Source: an uncultured Oscillospiraceae bacterium
Lineage (GTDB): Bacteria > Bacillota > Clostridia > Oscillospirales > Oscillospiraceae
Assembly (NCBI GenBank): GCA_910587645.1
Contig: CAJUNA010000013.1
Span: forward strand, 1-64,000
DNA length: 64,000 nucleotides
Reading direction: 5' to 3'
Numbering within the stretch: the stretch's first letter is position 1; each line of letters opens with the position of its first letter. A program made the translations under genes and the position numbers. Positions 36,021 to 45,330 of this stretch are shown piece by piece. The notes beneath the pieces were generated by a model, which saw only the letters and a list, made by a program, of their open reading frames with translations, made no database searches and was not told the DNA's origin.

Positions 36021-37226
36021 TTATTTGAGCGCGACAAGCAGGGAGAAGCGTTTTCCGCTCTCCTGCGCCACGATCCTGTCTAATTCCAGTACGGTCAGCG
36101 CCGATAAAATGCGGCGGGTGGGGATCTGGGTTTCCTCAATCAGATCGTCCACTTGAACCGTGCGGCCCTCCAGGGCCTTGACAATGCGGAGCTGGTCATC
36201 GGTGAGGCCGTGGTCTCCCGCGAGATCCAGCAGGGGAAGGGCCGGCGCTTCCGGCTCCGGCTTTGGGGCCGGTTTTTTCTCTGGCTTCTCCGGCAGGGGC
36301 GTACCGCCGAAGCGGCGGGGCTCCTCCCGGCGGAGGGAGCGGATCTTGTGCGGGTACTGCCCGGCGTAGTGGCTCAGCACGTCCCAGGCATCGGTCACCA
36401 CACCCGCGCCGTCACGCAGGAGGAGGTTGCTGCCCGCGCAGCGGCGGTCCCCCACCTGTCCCGGGATGACGAATACGTCCCGTCCTTGATCCAGGGCGCG
36501 GTTGGCGGTAATGAGCGCACCGCTTCGTTCCGGGGCTTCCATAACCACCACGCCCAGGCTCAGGCCGCTGAGGATCCGGTTGCGCACGGGGAAATGGCCG
36601 GCCATGTGTTCCGTCCCCGGCGGGTACTCGGAGAGGATCACGCCCCTCGCGGCAATGTCCTCGTACAAGCCACGGTTTTCCCGGGGGTAGATCACATCAT
36701 GTCCCCCGCCAATAACGGCGGCAGTGAAGCCGTTGGCCCGCAGCGCGCCCCGGTGGGCGGCGGCATCCGCGCCGGACGCCAGGCCGGAAACAACAACGGC
36801 GCCCAGCCCGGCCATCTGGTAGGCCAGTTTTTCGCCCTGCTCCAGAGCGTAGGCCGATGCCTGCCGGGTGCCTACCATGGCGACAGCCACCTCCTCATCG
36901 AAGAGGGGCATCCTCCCCTGGACGTAGAGGAGCAGGGGTGGGTCGAAGATGTTCCGCAGGCGGTCGGGGTAGCCGGTGTCCTGCTTGGTGATAATTTGCA
37001 GGCCCAGGCGGTCACAGTCGCCCAGGATTTGGTCTGTGCGGTCCAGGGTTTTGTCCATCAATATGTCCGCCGCCTGCCGGGTCATCCCTTTTATCAGAAA
37101 GTATTCCTCTTTATCCCCGTAATAAATTCTTTCCGGTTCGCCAAAATGCCCCAGCAGGGCCAATTTCATCTGGCTGCTTATCCGGGGGAGATTCGCCAGC
37201 CAGAGCCAGAACTTCAACGCAGCCAT
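36021..37226 (-). CDS. dprA: DNA processing protein DprA
   Basis: RecA-loading protein for incoming single-stranded DNA in transformation. 401 aa starting MAALKFWLWLANLPRI at ATG 37226 (AAAGGAGCG upstream). N-terminal helical region, Rossmann-like DprA core with VGTRQAS and GLASGADAAAHRGAL, VFVIPGQVGD, a Pro-rich linker and a C-terminal winged helix (about residues 335-400). The frame is open further upstream but without a start of this quality. Confidence 0.94.
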   Translation of the reverse strand: MAALKFWLWLANLPRISSQMKLALLGHFGEPERIYYGDKEEYFLIKGMTRQAADILMDKTLDRTDQILGDCDRLGLQIITKQDTGYPDRLRNIFDPPLLLYVQGRMPLFDEEVAVAMVGTRQASAYALEQGEKLAYQMAGLGAVVVSGLASGADAAAHRGALRANGFTAAVIGGGHDVIYPRENRGLYEDIAARGVILSEYPPGTEHMAGHFPVRNRILSGLSLGVVVMEAPERSGALITANRALDQGRDVFVIPGQVGDRRCAGSNLLLRDGAGVVTDAWDVLSHYAGQYPHKIRSLRREEPRRFGGTPLPEKPEKKPAPKPEPEAPALPLLDLAGDHGLTDDQLRIVKALEGRTVQVDDLIEETQIPTRRILSALTVLELDRIVAQESGKRFSLLVALK

Positions 37227-37308
37227 GGGGGCGCTCCTTTCTCTCCGCGGCCCGCAGGGCCGCGCCGTTTTTTCTTTTTCCCCTTTTACAGGGCGCAAAA
37301 CGCCCTCC

Positions 37309-38067
37309 CTACCGGTAACCCTCCCACAGCAGCGCCGCTGCCGCCGCCGCAACATTTAACGATTCGCATTTCCCCTCCATAGGGATGCGAACCGTTTTGC
37401 CGCAGAGGGAAATCGCTTCCTCACTCAGGCCCTTTCCCTCGCTGCCGAGAAGAATTACGCTCCGCTGTAAGGATATTCCGCGAAGATCTATCGTGTCCGG
37501 ACGCAATGCCGTGCCCAGCAGGGATAAGGAGGATCTTTCGGCCAAGCCTTGCAGCTCACGCAAAGTAACATTCCACGCGGGAAGCCGGAATATGGCCCCC
37601 ATTGAGCTGCGGACTGTTTTGGGATTGTACAAATCCGCACACCCGGGAAGTAAAAATATCCCCTCCGCCCCAAAAGCGTCCGCCGTGCGGAGGATCGTCC
37701 CTACGTTGCCAGGATCTTGAACCCCTTCCAACGCTAAGTACCTGCTGGGAGGAAGCGCCGCCGGCGGTGGCGTGCCGGGTATGCGTGCCAGAAATAATAC
37801 CCCCTGGGGCGCTTCCATCGGGCTGATGGAAGCCATTACGTCCTCTGGGACCTCTACAATCCGAACCCCCTCCGGCAACGGCGGGAGCGCCGTCCCCGCC
37901 GTGTGGACCACCGCTGTCAGGGGCGCACTCCAGTGAACCGCTTCCGCTAACAGCTTCGCCCCATCGCCTAAGTATTCCCCCGTCCCATAGCGGTGGGGCC
38001 GGGACGAGGCCAGTTTACGGATATGAACCAGCAGTGGGTTGGACCGGCTGGTGATACGTTCGGCCAT
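37309..38067 (-). CDS. SpoU/TrmH-family RNA 2'-O-methyltransferase
   Basis: 252 aa. N-terminal substrate-binding domain (ITSRSNPLLVHIRKL) and the knotted SPOUT domain with ALEGVQDPGNVGTILRTAD, ILLGSEGKGL and IPMEGKCESLNVAAAAA, the three SpoU motifs. The target is probably rRNA (RlmB/TsnR-like) but cannot be fixed. ATG 38067 follows GGGAGGGGAG. First gene of the reverse trmH-dprA-topA-kinase block, behind a near-consensus promoter. Confidence 0.93.
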   Translation of the reverse strand: MAERITSRSNPLLVHIRKLASSRPHRYGTGEYLGDGAKLLAEAVHWSAPLTAVVHTAGTALPPLPEGVRIVEVPEDVMASISPMEAPQGVLFLARIPGTPPPAALPPSRYLALEGVQDPGNVGTILRTADAFGAEGIFLLPGCADLYNPKTVRSSMGAIFRLPAWNVTLRELQGLAERSSLSLLGTALRPDTIDLRGISLQRSVILLGSEGKGLSEEAISLCGKTVRIPMEGKCESLNVAAAAAALLWEGYR

Positions 38068-38100
38068 AGGGCTCCCCTCCCTTTTGCGAGATTCTTCCTT

Positions 38101-38129
38101 ATCATATAGGCATCCTCCCATCTTGTCAA
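38101..38129 (-). promoter_or_regulatory. Promoter of the SpoU-dprA-topA block
   Basis: Reverse strand TTGACA (38129-38124), 17-bp spacer, TATGAT (38106-38101). The -35 is a perfect consensus. Confidence 0.8.
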
Positions 38130-38263
38130 GACGGGGTTTTGTCGTTTTTTACGGTTTTGCCTGTTGGTGTTTATAAAATTTCCCACCTTGAGTTGGTGGA
38201 ACCCGCCCTCTTTTTCTATTATCCTGGCTCTGTCAGGAACAGGCTGCGGCGCCCTATGAGGGG

Positions 38264-38359
38264 ATGAAAGGGCTTCGGATGAAATTTGATTTGAAGCAGG
38301 CGAAGCTGGTAGGCGTGCGCCGGGAAACCTGGCTGCGCTCGCGGAAGTTGGGCGATTGA
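38264..38359 (+). CDS. Candidate 31-aa basic peptide upstream of hydrogenase
   Basis: ATG 38264 (or 38279) opens a frame of 31 (or 26) residues containing KFDLKQAKLVG and LRSRKLGD and ending at TGA 38359. It is basic, has no membrane segment, and its stop overlaps the hydrogenase -35 box. AAAGGG lies 5 bp before the second ATG. It may be chance or the relic of a larger gene. The rest of the 38130-38355 spacer shows a hairpin CCACCTTGAGTTGGTGG (38190-38206) but nothing else. Confidence 0.25.
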   Translation: MKGLRMKFDLKQAKLVGVRRETWLRSRKLGD

Positions 38360-38384
38360 CTTTTTCCCTTTGGCATGCTATCCT
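38356..38384 (+). promoter_or_regulatory. Promoter of the [FeFe] hydrogenase
   Basis: TTGACT (38356-38361), 17-bp spacer, TATCCT (38379-38384), 38 bp before the start codon. Confidence 0.65.
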
Positions 38385-38422
38385 TGAACCAGCAAAATTT
38401 GTGTGATGCAAAGGAGATTGCT

Positions 38423-39928
38423 ATGAGAGGGATACCATCACTGATTACGGATATCCGGAAAAACGTCTTTACCGAAGTGGCCCGAATGGCCTATGAGGGC
38501 GGCGGGTACGAGAAGGCGGAGGATCTGCCTTATGTGATCGTTCCGGGCGATAAGGCGCTGCACAGGGAATCTATCTTCCTGGAGCGGGCTATTGCTGGCG
38601 AGCGGGTGCGGCTGGCCATGGGATTGTCTATCCGGCCTATCCAGACACGCTCCCTGATGACCGAGGGCATGGATCAGGCTGCTATCGCCGAGCAGTACTA
38701 TGAGCCACCGCTCATCAACATTATCCCTTACGCCTGCCACGCCTGCCCTACCAGGCAATATAAGGTAACAGAGAACTGCCAGAATTGCCTGGCCGCCTCC
38801 TGCCAGAAGGTGTGCCCTAAGGGGGCTATTTCCTTCGTAAACGGTAAAAGCCAGATTGATCCGGAAAAGTGCATCAAATGCGGAAAATGTGCCAAGGCCT
38901 GCCCTTATAACGCGATTATTTACATGGAACGGCCCTGTGTTGCCGCTTGCGGCATGGATGCCATCGAAAAGGACGAGAACAATAAGGCCATTATCAATCA
39001 GGACAAGTGTGTGGCCTGCGGCCAATGCCTGGTGAGCTGCCCCTTCGGCGCGATTGTGGACAAGGGGCAGATTTTCCAGGTAGTCCGCGCGATCATGGAA
39101 AAGGAAAAGGTGGTCGCTATTGTGGCTCCCGCCTTTATCGGGCAGTTCGGGAAAAGCTCTACGCCGGAAAAGTTTACTACCGCGATGAAAATGCTGGGCT
39201 TCGACCGGGTGGTGGAAGTGGCCGTGGGCGCGGATATGTGTACCATCGAGGAAGCCGAGGACTTTTTGATGAAGGTTCCCGCCGAGCAGGACTTTATGGC
39301 GACTTCCTGCTGCCCCGCGTGGCATGAGATGGTGAAGAAGCTGTTCCCGGGACAGTATAAAAATGTTTCCATGACCTTGACCCCCATGGTCTTTACCGCG
39401 CGGCTGGTGAAAAAAGAAGACCCGGGATGCAAGGTGGTCTTTGTGGGGCCTTGCGCCGCTAAAAAGCTGGAGGCCATCCGGGCCGATATCCGCTCCGACG
39501 TAGATTTCGTGCTGACCTTCGAGGAATTGATGGGCATGTTTGAAGCTAAGGGCGTGGATTTTGCCGCTATCCCGGAGGGGGAATCCATGCGGGAAGGCAC
39601 TGCGGCAGGACGGGGCTTCGCCGTCTCCGGCGGCGTGGCCCAGGCGGTGGCGGATGTAATTCACCGCACTTCGCCGGATTTGGAGATCAAAACCGCTAAA
39701 GCCGAAGGCCTGCGGGAGTGCCGGAAGCTGATGACCTTGGCCAAGGCGGGCAAGTACAACGGCTACCTGCTGGAGGGCATGGGCTGTCCCGGCGGATGCG
39801 TGGCCGGGGCGGGTACTTTGCTGCCGGTGGAGCTGGCCGCTACCGTGGTGGGGCGGTATCAGAATGAGGCCGATCAGGCCAGCCCGCTGGAAAGCCCCTA
39901 CCGGAGCAAAGGCAGGGACTTAGATTGA
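38423..39928 (+). CDS. Monomeric [FeFe] hydrogenase, group B-like
   Basis: 501 aa starting at ATG 38423 (AAAGGAGA upstream). The N-terminal half holds a Cys-rich region ([18 protein letters not shown]) and ferredoxin-like 4Fe-4S motifs ([24 protein letters not shown]). The H-cluster motifs are [19 protein letters not shown] in place of MPCxxKK, and [14 protein letters not shown]. The GPC variant and this layout fit group B enzymes of anaerobic Clostridia, whose physiological role is unsettled (fermentative H2 turnover with ferredoxin is likely). No maturases HydEFG are near. Single-gene transcript ending at a terminator. Confidence 0.9.
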   Translation: MRGIPSLITDIRKNVFTEVARMAYEGGGYEKAEDLPYVIVPGDKALHRESIFLERAIAGERVRLAMGLSIRPIQTRSLMTEGMDQAAIAEQYYEPPLINIIPYACHACPTRQYKVTENCQNCLAASCQKVCPKGAISFVNGKSQIDPEKCIKCGKCAKACPYNAIIYMERPCVAACGMDAIEKDENNKAIINQDKCVACGQCLVSCPFGAIVDKGQIFQVVRAIMEKEKVVAIVAPAFIGQFGKSSTPEKFTTAMKMLGFDRVVEVAVGADMCTIEEAEDFLMKVPAEQDFMATSCCPAWHEMVKKLFPGQYKNVSMTLTPMVFTARLVKKEDPGCKVVFVGPCAAKKLEAIRADIRSDVDFVLTFEELMGMFEAKGVDFAAIPEGESMREGTAAGRGFAVSGGVAQAVADVIHRTSPDLEIKTAKAEGLRECRKLMTLAKAGKYNGYLLEGMGCPGGCVAGAGTLLPVELAATVVGRYQNEADQASPLESPYRSKGRDLD

Positions 39929-39933
39929 TTTTC

Positions 39934-39963
39934 ACGCCCCGGATGCGTTGGTATCCGGGGCGT
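39934..39963 (+). terminator. First hairpin after hydrogenase
   Basis: ACGCCCCGGAT, 8-nt loop, ATCCGGGGCGT without a clear T-run; probably assists the terminator just downstream. Confidence 0.45.
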
Positions 39964-39978
39964 AACTGCATCCGCGCA

Positions 39979-40017
39979 AAAACAGCCGCATGGCCTTTTA
40001 AAGGCATGCGGCTGTTT
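39979..40017. terminator. Bidirectional terminator, hydrogenase / rplA
   Basis: AAACAGCCGCATGGCC, TTTTAAA loop region, GGCATGCGGCTGTTT, with A/T runs on both sides, between convergent genes. Confidence 0.85.
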
Positions 40018-40028
40018 GATGGTTTTGA

Positions 40029-40721
40029 TCAAACCAGGCGGGAAGTGCTGACCTTTACGCCTGGGCCCATGGTGGAAGCGGTAACGCAGCTCTTCACATA
40101 CTGGCCCTTGGCGGCGGCGGGCTTGGCCTTGATGATTGCGCCCATCAGGGTGTTGAAGTTGTCGTTCAGCTTCTCCGCGCCGAAGGACACCTTGCCGATG
40201 GGGCAGTGGATGATGTTGGTCTTGTCCAGGCGGTACTCGATCTTACCGGCCTTGACTTCCTGCACGGCCTTCGCCACGTCGGGGGTGACGGTGCCGGCCT
40301 TGGGGGAGGGCATCAGGCCCTTGGGGCCGAGCAGCTTACCCAGACGGCCTACCACGCCCATCATGTCGGGGCTGGCAACCACTACGTCAAATTCAAACCA
40401 GTTTTCCTTCTGGATCTTCTCTACCATGTCCATCTCGCCAACATAATCCGCGCCGGCTTCCCGGGCGGCATCGGCCTTATCGCCCTTGGCGAATACCAGG
40501 ACGCGGACGGTCTTGCCAGTGCCGTGGGGCAGGACAACGGCGCCACGAACCTGCTGGTCGGCGTGACGGGAGTCAACGCCCAGCTTTACGTGAAGCTCCA
40601 CAGTCTCGTCAAACTTGGCGGAAGCGGTCTTGCAGATCAGCTCGAAAGCGTCCTTGGATTCATACAGGGCAGCTCTGTCGATCTGCTTGGCGCTGTTTTG
40701 ATATTTTTTACCTCTAAACAT
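40029..40721 (-). CDS. rplA: 50S ribosomal protein L1
   Basis: 230 aa, normal length. Contains the L1 signature [20 protein letters not shown] and the domain II text [21 protein letters not shown]1 forms the mobile L1 stalk and represses its own rplKA message in other bacteria. It follows rplK by 15 bp and is the last gene before the terminator; rplJ/rplL are not in this transcript, which is a departure from the common order. Confidence 0.97.
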   Translation of the reverse strand: MFRGKKYQNSAKQIDRAALYESKDAFELICKTASAKFDETVELHVKLGVDSRHADQQVRGAVVLPHGTGKTVRVLVFAKGDKADAAREAGADYVGEMDMVEKIQKENWFEFDVVVASPDMMGVVGRLGKLLGPKGLMPSPKAGTVTPDVAKAVQEVKAGKIEYRLDKTNIIHCPIGKVSFGAEKLNDNFNTLMGAIIKAKPAAAKGQYVKSCVTASTMGPGVKVSTSRLV

Positions 40722-40736
40722 TGTTCAAGCCCTCCT

Positions 40737-41162
40737 TTATTCACCCACGACGACGCCCATGCTGCGGGCCGTGCCGGCGATCATGCTCATGGCGGATTCC
40801 AGGCTGGCGGCGTTCAGGTCGGGCATCTTAGTCTCGGCGATCTTCTGCACATCGGCCTTGCTGATGGTGGCTACCTTGGTCTTGTTGGGCACGCCGGAGC
40901 CGGACTCGATGTTGCAGGCCTTCTTAATGAGAACCGCCGCGGGGGGCGTCTTGGTGATAAAGGTGAAGGAGCGGTCAGAGTACACCGTGATAATGACAGG
41001 GATGATCATACCCATGTCGCCCTTGGTGCGCTCATTGAACTCCTTGGTAAAAGCGGCGATATTCACGCCGTGCTGGCCCAGGGCAGGGCCAACGGGGGGA
41101 GCGGGCGTTGCCTTGCCCGCGGGAATTTGCAGCTTAACGTATCCTACGACTTTCTGTGCCAT
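40737..41162 (-). CDS. rplK: 50S ribosomal protein L11
   Basis: 141 aa. Contains [22 protein letters not shown], the L11 N-terminal GTPase-centre segment, and a C-terminal 23S-binding domain. A strong ribosome binding site (AAGGAGGTGCC) precedes ATG 41162. It lies 122 bp after nusG in the same operon. Confidence 0.97.
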   Translation of the reverse strand: MAQKVVGYVKLQIPAGKATPAPPVGPALGQHGVNIAAFTKEFNERTKGDMGMIIPVIITVYSDRSFTFITKTPPAAVLIKKACNIESGSGVPNKTKVATISKADVQKIAETKMPDLNAASLESAMSMIAGTARSMGVVVGE

Positions 41163-41284
41163 GAGAAGGCACCTCCTTGATAAAATGTGGTGGTAGCAGG
41201 GCTAGTCCCCTTCGGACGCCCCTCCCACGGGAACCGCGCGGCTTTACAGCGCGCCGGTGGAAATTTGCTTTGCAGGGAACAGGC
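41163..41284 (-). promoter_or_regulatory. nusG-rplK spacer, possible L1-binding leader
   Basis: 122-nt untranslated region rich in GC hairpins, including GGCGCGCTGTAAAGCCGCGC on the reverse strand. In many bacteria L1 represses rplKA by binding a leader hairpin here. I can see pairing but cannot confirm the L1 motif. Confidence 0.3.
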
Positions 41285-41818
41285 TTACGCTTCGCTCTCC
41301 AGCTCTACCTGCTCCAGCTCCATCTCGACAGGAGTTTCCCGGCCGAACATGGAGACCACAACGGTGACCTGGTTTTTCTCCAGATCCATCTCCTCCACCA
41401 CGCCGGTGAAGGATTCCAGCGGACCGTCGTTGATGCGGACCCTGTCGCCCACTTTGAAGCTGACCTCGATCTGGTGGGTCTCCATACCCCATGCCAAAAC
41501 CTCCTCATCAGTGAGGGGGATGGGCTTGTTGCTGGCCTCGCCCACGAAGCCGGTGACGCCGCGCACGTTGCGCACCAGGTGCCAGGTATCATCGGTCATC
41601 ACCATTTTAATGAGGACGTAGCCGGGGAAAATTTTGCGCTCCACCTCTTTCGCCACACCGTTTTCGTTGATCTCGGTGACGGTTTCCAGGGGGATTTGAA
41701 TTTCCACGATGGACTCCTCCAAGTGGCGGTTGGCGACGAATTTCTCAATGGTGGTTTTTACGGCGTTTTCATAGCCGGAGTAGGTATGGACGACATACCA
41801 CTTTGCGTTATCAGACAT
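41285..41818 (-). CDS. nusG: Transcription antitermination factor NusG
   Basis: 177 aa. NGN domain starting KWYVVHTYSGYENAVK, with KIFPGYVLIKMVM and VTGFVG, and the C-terminal KOW domain VGDRVRINDGPLESFTG. NusG binds RNA polymerase and links to Rho or ribosomes. It follows secE by 12 bp. Confidence 0.97.
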   Translation of the reverse strand: MSDNAKWYVVHTYSGYENAVKTTIEKFVANRHLEESIVEIQIPLETVTEINENGVAKEVERKIFPGYVLIKMVMTDDTWHLVRNVRGVTGFVGEASNKPIPLTDEEVLAWGMETHQIEVSFKVGDRVRINDGPLESFTGVVEEMDLEKNQVTVVVSMFGRETPVEMELEQVELESEA

Positions 41819-41830
41819 CCCTTCGCCCTC

Positions 41831-42049
41831 TTACGCGGCGAACAGGTCCAGCAGGGTCTTGATAAACAGGGCGGCGACGCCGTCGAAAATCCAGATAAAC
41901 GCGCCGAAGATCACGCTGTACAGGATGACCGTACCGGTATTCTGGGCGACCTTCTGGGGGGTGGGCCACACGACCTTTTTCAATTCGCTTCTCATTTCAC
42001 GGAACCAGCGGCCCCGGTCCTTTTTAACGACTTTCTTTTCTTCAGCCAT
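41831..42049 (-). CDS. secE: Preprotein translocase subunit SecE
   Basis: 72 aa with a charged N-terminal amphipathic part, the SecE motif EMRSELKKVVWPTPQKV and one C-terminal membrane helix (about residues 40-66). It clamps SecY in the translocon. Standard position between rpmG and nusG. Confidence 0.96.
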   Translation of the reverse strand: MAEEKKVVKKDRGRWFREMRSELKKVVWPTPQKVAQNTGTVILYSVIFGAFIWIFDGVAALFIKTLLDLFAA

Positions 42050-42072
42050 GAACGTTCCTTTCCTACCTTTCC

Positions 42073-42222
42073 TTACTTGGTCTCAGAGTGGACCGTGTGC
42101 TTTCTGCAGAAGGGGCAGTACTTCTTCATCTCCAGACGATCAGGATCGTTCTTTTTATTCTTGACCGTGTTGTAGTTTCTCTGCTTGCACTCGTTGCATC
42201 TCAAAGTGATTTTAACGCGCAT
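42073..42222 (-). CDS. rpmG: 50S ribosomal protein L33
   Basis: 49 aa (MRVKITLRC start at ATG 42222, with AAGGAGGTG upstream). Four cysteines in CNECKQRNY and YCPFCRKH make this the zinc-binding C+ form of L33. No tRNA-Trp gene is present between it and secE. Confidence 0.96.
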   Translation of the reverse strand: MRVKITLRCNECKQRNYNTVKNKKNDPDRLEMKKYCPFCRKHTVHSETK

Positions 42223-42354
42223 TCCTAGCGGCACCTCCTTAATCCATTGTGCAGGCTCTTGGCCTGTAACGATTGCCTCCCTGGCGGAAGGGGGCATTTT
42301 GCGCGGAAGCGAAAAACGCGCAAAAAGAAAACCCCATTTCCACAGGTAATGCTT

Positions 42355-42383
42355 ACTATACCACCAATTTTGCCCCAGGTCAA
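42355..42383 (-). promoter_or_regulatory. Promoter of the rpmG-secE-nusG-rplK-rplA operon
   Basis: Reverse strand TTGACC (42383-42378), 17-bp spacer, TATAGT (42360-42355). The leader to rpmG is about 125 nt. Confidence 0.8.
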
Positions 42384-42481
42384 CAGAAAATTTACAATTC
42401 TCCTACTTTTTTTTCCTGGAAGGATATTGTATAATGGGAGGGAATTTTTACTGGCCTTGGGGCGGGGAAGGGAGGTTTGCC

Positions 42482-42895
42482 GTGCGGATACTGGCAATCG
42501 ACTATGGGGACGTGCATACGGGGGCGGCGGTGTCAGACGAGGGGAGTTTGATGGCGTGGCACTCGGAGGTGATTACCACCCGGAAACGGGCGGAGGTGCT
42601 CCGCCGTCTGGGCGGGTTGATTAAATCGTATCAAATTGACGAGCTGGTTTTAGGGTATCCTTTAAATATGGACGGCACCGCCGGGATCCGGGCGGAAAAG
42701 GCGGAAGCATTTTCCAAAGTCCTGGAGGAAGTATTTTCCCTCCCCGTCCACTTATGGGACGAGCGGCAGACAACAGTGGAAGCCCATGATATTTTATTTG
42801 CTTCGGGGAAAAATGGGAAGAAGCGGAAAAAAGTGGTAGATGCTGTGGCAGCATGCCTTATTTTAGAGGATTATCTCCGCGCACAGAGGGGATAA
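42482..42895 (+). CDS. ruvX: YqgF/RuvX family putative resolvase
   Basis: 137 aa starting GTG 42482 (GGGAGG upstream) with the RNase H-like motif ILAIDYGDVHTGAAVSD, ELVLGYPLNMDGTAG and WDERQTT, plus the final acidic VVDAVAACLILEDYL. Implicated in Holliday junction processing or rRNA 5'-end maturation. A TATAAT lies at about 42430. The typical Gly/Ala after DYG is Asp, a small deviation. Confidence 0.93.
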   Translation: MRILAIDYGDVHTGAAVSDEGSLMAWHSEVITTRKRAEVLRRLGGLIKSYQIDELVLGYPLNMDGTAGIRAEKAEAFSKVLEEVFSLPVHLWDERQTTVEAHDILFASGKNGKKRKKVVDAVAACLILEDYLRAQRG

Positions 42896-43066
42896 TCCTC
42901 TCCCCTGTGCCGCGTCCCACATGGCCGCCGGCGTCCCGGCAGAACCGTGCGCAGGAGTGGGCATATATGATTTTGGGGCGTTTTTGCCCGCGCAAAAGGT
43001 ATGCCCGGGCCGATTCAAAAAAATTTACCGTTTGCCGTCCAATGGCGGCAAAGAAAGGATCCTGCA

Positions 43067-45328
43067 ATGAAGCAATTCTTAAAACGAAACATCCTTCTAA
43101 TCGCCCTGACGGCTGTTGCCGTCGCAATAAGCTGTATTGTTGTGGCAGGCCGCTGGCGGGTGGAAGCCGCCAACAAATCTTATGACGTTGTTCTCGATTA
43201 CATCGAATTGGAGTGGATGGTGGAGCAGAGCGAAAAAGATATCTCCTGGTGGCTGGAACAGTTTAAAGCAATGGGGATTACCAAAGTAGGCCTGACGGAG
43301 GAAAACCTGACCACCTTGATGGAAGATTCCCCTATGAACGTTACCGCTACCATGATGGGCGAGATCATGCAGGATGCCAGTTGGCGGGACCAGTATCCCC
43401 AGGCTTTCGTGGAAGCCGTGGAGGAAAAAGGCTTCGACCGCTTCGATGTGATGGTGGAGGTTACGGATACCGAGGAGGACCCTTCCGCCAGCGAGTTTGT
43501 GGTAGGCGCGGTGAAGGAACGCTTCCCGGCGGGAGCCTATTACTGCGGCAGCAGTGATGATCTCCCGGACGCTTCTTTCAGCTCTTATTATGGCCAGACG
43601 CCTTATTTCCAGGCCGGCACGGTGAAGAAAACCTATATCCTTCTGGACGGCGGCGCGGCCGACGCGCTCTATGGCGGCAAGGGCGCATATACTACTACAT
43701 TAAATAAAGGCTTTGTCGAGCGGGAGGATTTGAAGTCCTCCAAGCTGATGTACGTCTCCCTGGGCCTGATGCCGGAGAAAGTGGAAACCATCCAGTCCGC
43801 CGGAATGGAGATCGTCCCCCGCACCCTTTGCTACAATGGCCACAATGACACCCAATACGCCCAGGCGGTGGTGCGCGGCTATGAGAGCTACGGCATCTTT
43901 CCCGAATACATTATCGCCGGTGGGGAGGCCGTTATCGGCTTCGACGATGGCGGGGCCTTTGCCCTGGATTACCTCAAAAAAACCGGCACCACCATTGGCA
44001 TGATCGAAACGAATGTCCAGCGGGAAAATATCATGCAGTCCGGCGTGGAAAACGCTGCGCTGGAAACCGGCTTAAACGCTGTGCGGGTATTCTCCTTGTG
44101 GGACTATATCCAGTACCGCTACGCATACTATGGCTACGCGGGCGCGGAGGAGATCGAAAACACTATCTACCGGGCCATTGTGGAACGCAATATCCGGGTG
44201 CTCTACTTTAAGCCCATTAAATATACCGATGACCACCATGTCTATGTCACCGATGCGGCGGTCTACCGCGACCTCTTCGACGGCTTGAACCAGCGGCTGG
44301 CCGCCCATGGTATCTCTATGGGGCGGGCTTCCGTGATGGAAAATTATCAGGTGCCCTCCCTGGCCCTGCTGGCGATCGGGCTGGGGGCGGGGTTCGGCGG
44401 CGCGATGCTGCCGGGTACCTTCCTGCCGGTGAAGCGGAAATGGGCCCTGCTGCTGGGGGGAGCCGCCGCGGTTTGCGTGGCGGGGGCGTGGCTGGTGCTG
44501 CCTAACTCCTTCCGGCTGCTGGCCAGCTTTGCCAGCGCCGTGGTGTTCGCCTGCCTGGCGGCGGCCTTTTTCCTGTCCGCGGCGAAGCGGACTGGCGAGA
44601 AATTGGACGCGGACGCCAAAGTGGTGCGGATTCTGCCCAGGGCTGTCGGGATTTTAGCCGGTGCTGTGGCAATCTCTATGGCTGGGGCGATGATGACTGC
44701 CGCGCCTTTGTCCTCTACGAACTTTATGCTGGAGCTGGGGATTTTCCGGGGGGTCAAGGCGGCGCAATTGCTGCCGCTGGCTTTCTTCTGCCTGCTGTTT
44801 GTGTCCTATTACGGGCTGTTTGACAAGTCGAGGAAAAGCAGCTATCTCGATTTGCGGGATATCGGCACCGCCTTGAACTGGACGATCCCCCTGTGGGGCA
44901 TCCTCCTGATGGGTGTGGTGGCGCTGGCTGGGTACTACTACCTGGCCCGCACAGGGCATGAGAGCAGCGTCGCGATCTCCGATGTGGAGATGATCTTCCG
45001 CAATGACCTGGAAACCTTGCTGCTGGCGCGGCCCAGGACGAAGGAATTTTTGGTGGCTTTCCCCGGGATTATGCTGGCGGTGTACTGCGCTGTGCGGCGG
45101 CTGCCCTTCTGGACGGCGCTGTTCGGGCTGGCCGGAACCATCGGCCTGACCAGCGTCTGCAATACCTTTATGCACATCCGTACCCCGCTGTACCTGGGGT
45201 TTGCGCGCACGGCGTACTCCCTGGCGCTGGGCATCGCGGTGGGCGCGGTGATGATTCTGTGCTTTGAGCTGCTGCTTCGGCTGGCCCGCAGATTGGCGGA
45301 AAAATATGGGAACGCGGAGCATAGATAA
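43067..45328 (+). CDS. DUF5693-type polytopic membrane protein
   Basis: 753 aa. One N-terminal signal anchor (residues 9-27), a ~400-residue extracytoplasmic region (DISWWLEQFKAMGITKVGLTEEN near the start, TGTTIGMIETNVQRENI later), then about eight hydrophobic helices from residue 425 on. It precedes csaB by 2 bp, an arrangement common in Clostridia, suggesting a role in cell-wall polymer or S-layer glycan assembly. ATG 43067 follows AAAGGATCC. Biochemical function unknown. Confidence 0.8.
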   Translation: MKQFLKRNILLIALTAVAVAISCIVVAGRWRVEAANKSYDVVLDYIELEWMVEQSEKDISWWLEQFKAMGITKVGLTEENLTTLMEDSPMNVTATMMGEIMQDASWRDQYPQAFVEAVEEKGFDRFDVMVEVTDTEEDPSASEFVVGAVKERFPAGAYYCGSSDDLPDASFSSYYGQTPYFQAGTVKKTYILLDGGAADALYGGKGAYTTTLNKGFVEREDLKSSKLMYVSLGLMPEKVETIQSAGMEIVPRTLCYNGHNDTQYAQAVVRGYESYGIFPEYIIAGGEAVIGFDDGGAFALDYLKKTGTTIGMIETNVQRENIMQSGVENAALETGLNAVRVFSLWDYIQYRYAYYGYAGAEEIENTIYRAIVERNIRVLYFKPIKYTDDHHVYVTDAAVYRDLFDGLNQRLAAHGISMGRASVMENYQVPSLALLAIGLGAGFGGAMLPGTFLPVKRKWALLLGGAAAVCVAGAWLVLPNSFRLLASFASAVVFACLAAAFFLSAAKRTGEKLDADAKVVRILPRAVGILAGAVAISMAGAMMTAAPLSSTNFMLELGIFRGVKAAQLLPLAFFCLLFVSYYGLFDKSRKSSYLDLRDIGTALNWTIPLWGILLMGVVALAGYYYLARTGHESSVAISDVEMIFRNDLETLLLARPRTKEFLVAFPGIMLAVYCAVRRLPFWTALFGLAGTIGLTSVCNTFMHIRTPLYLGFARTAYSLALGIAVGAVMILCFELLLRLARRLAEKYGNAEHR

Positions 45329-45330
45329 AT

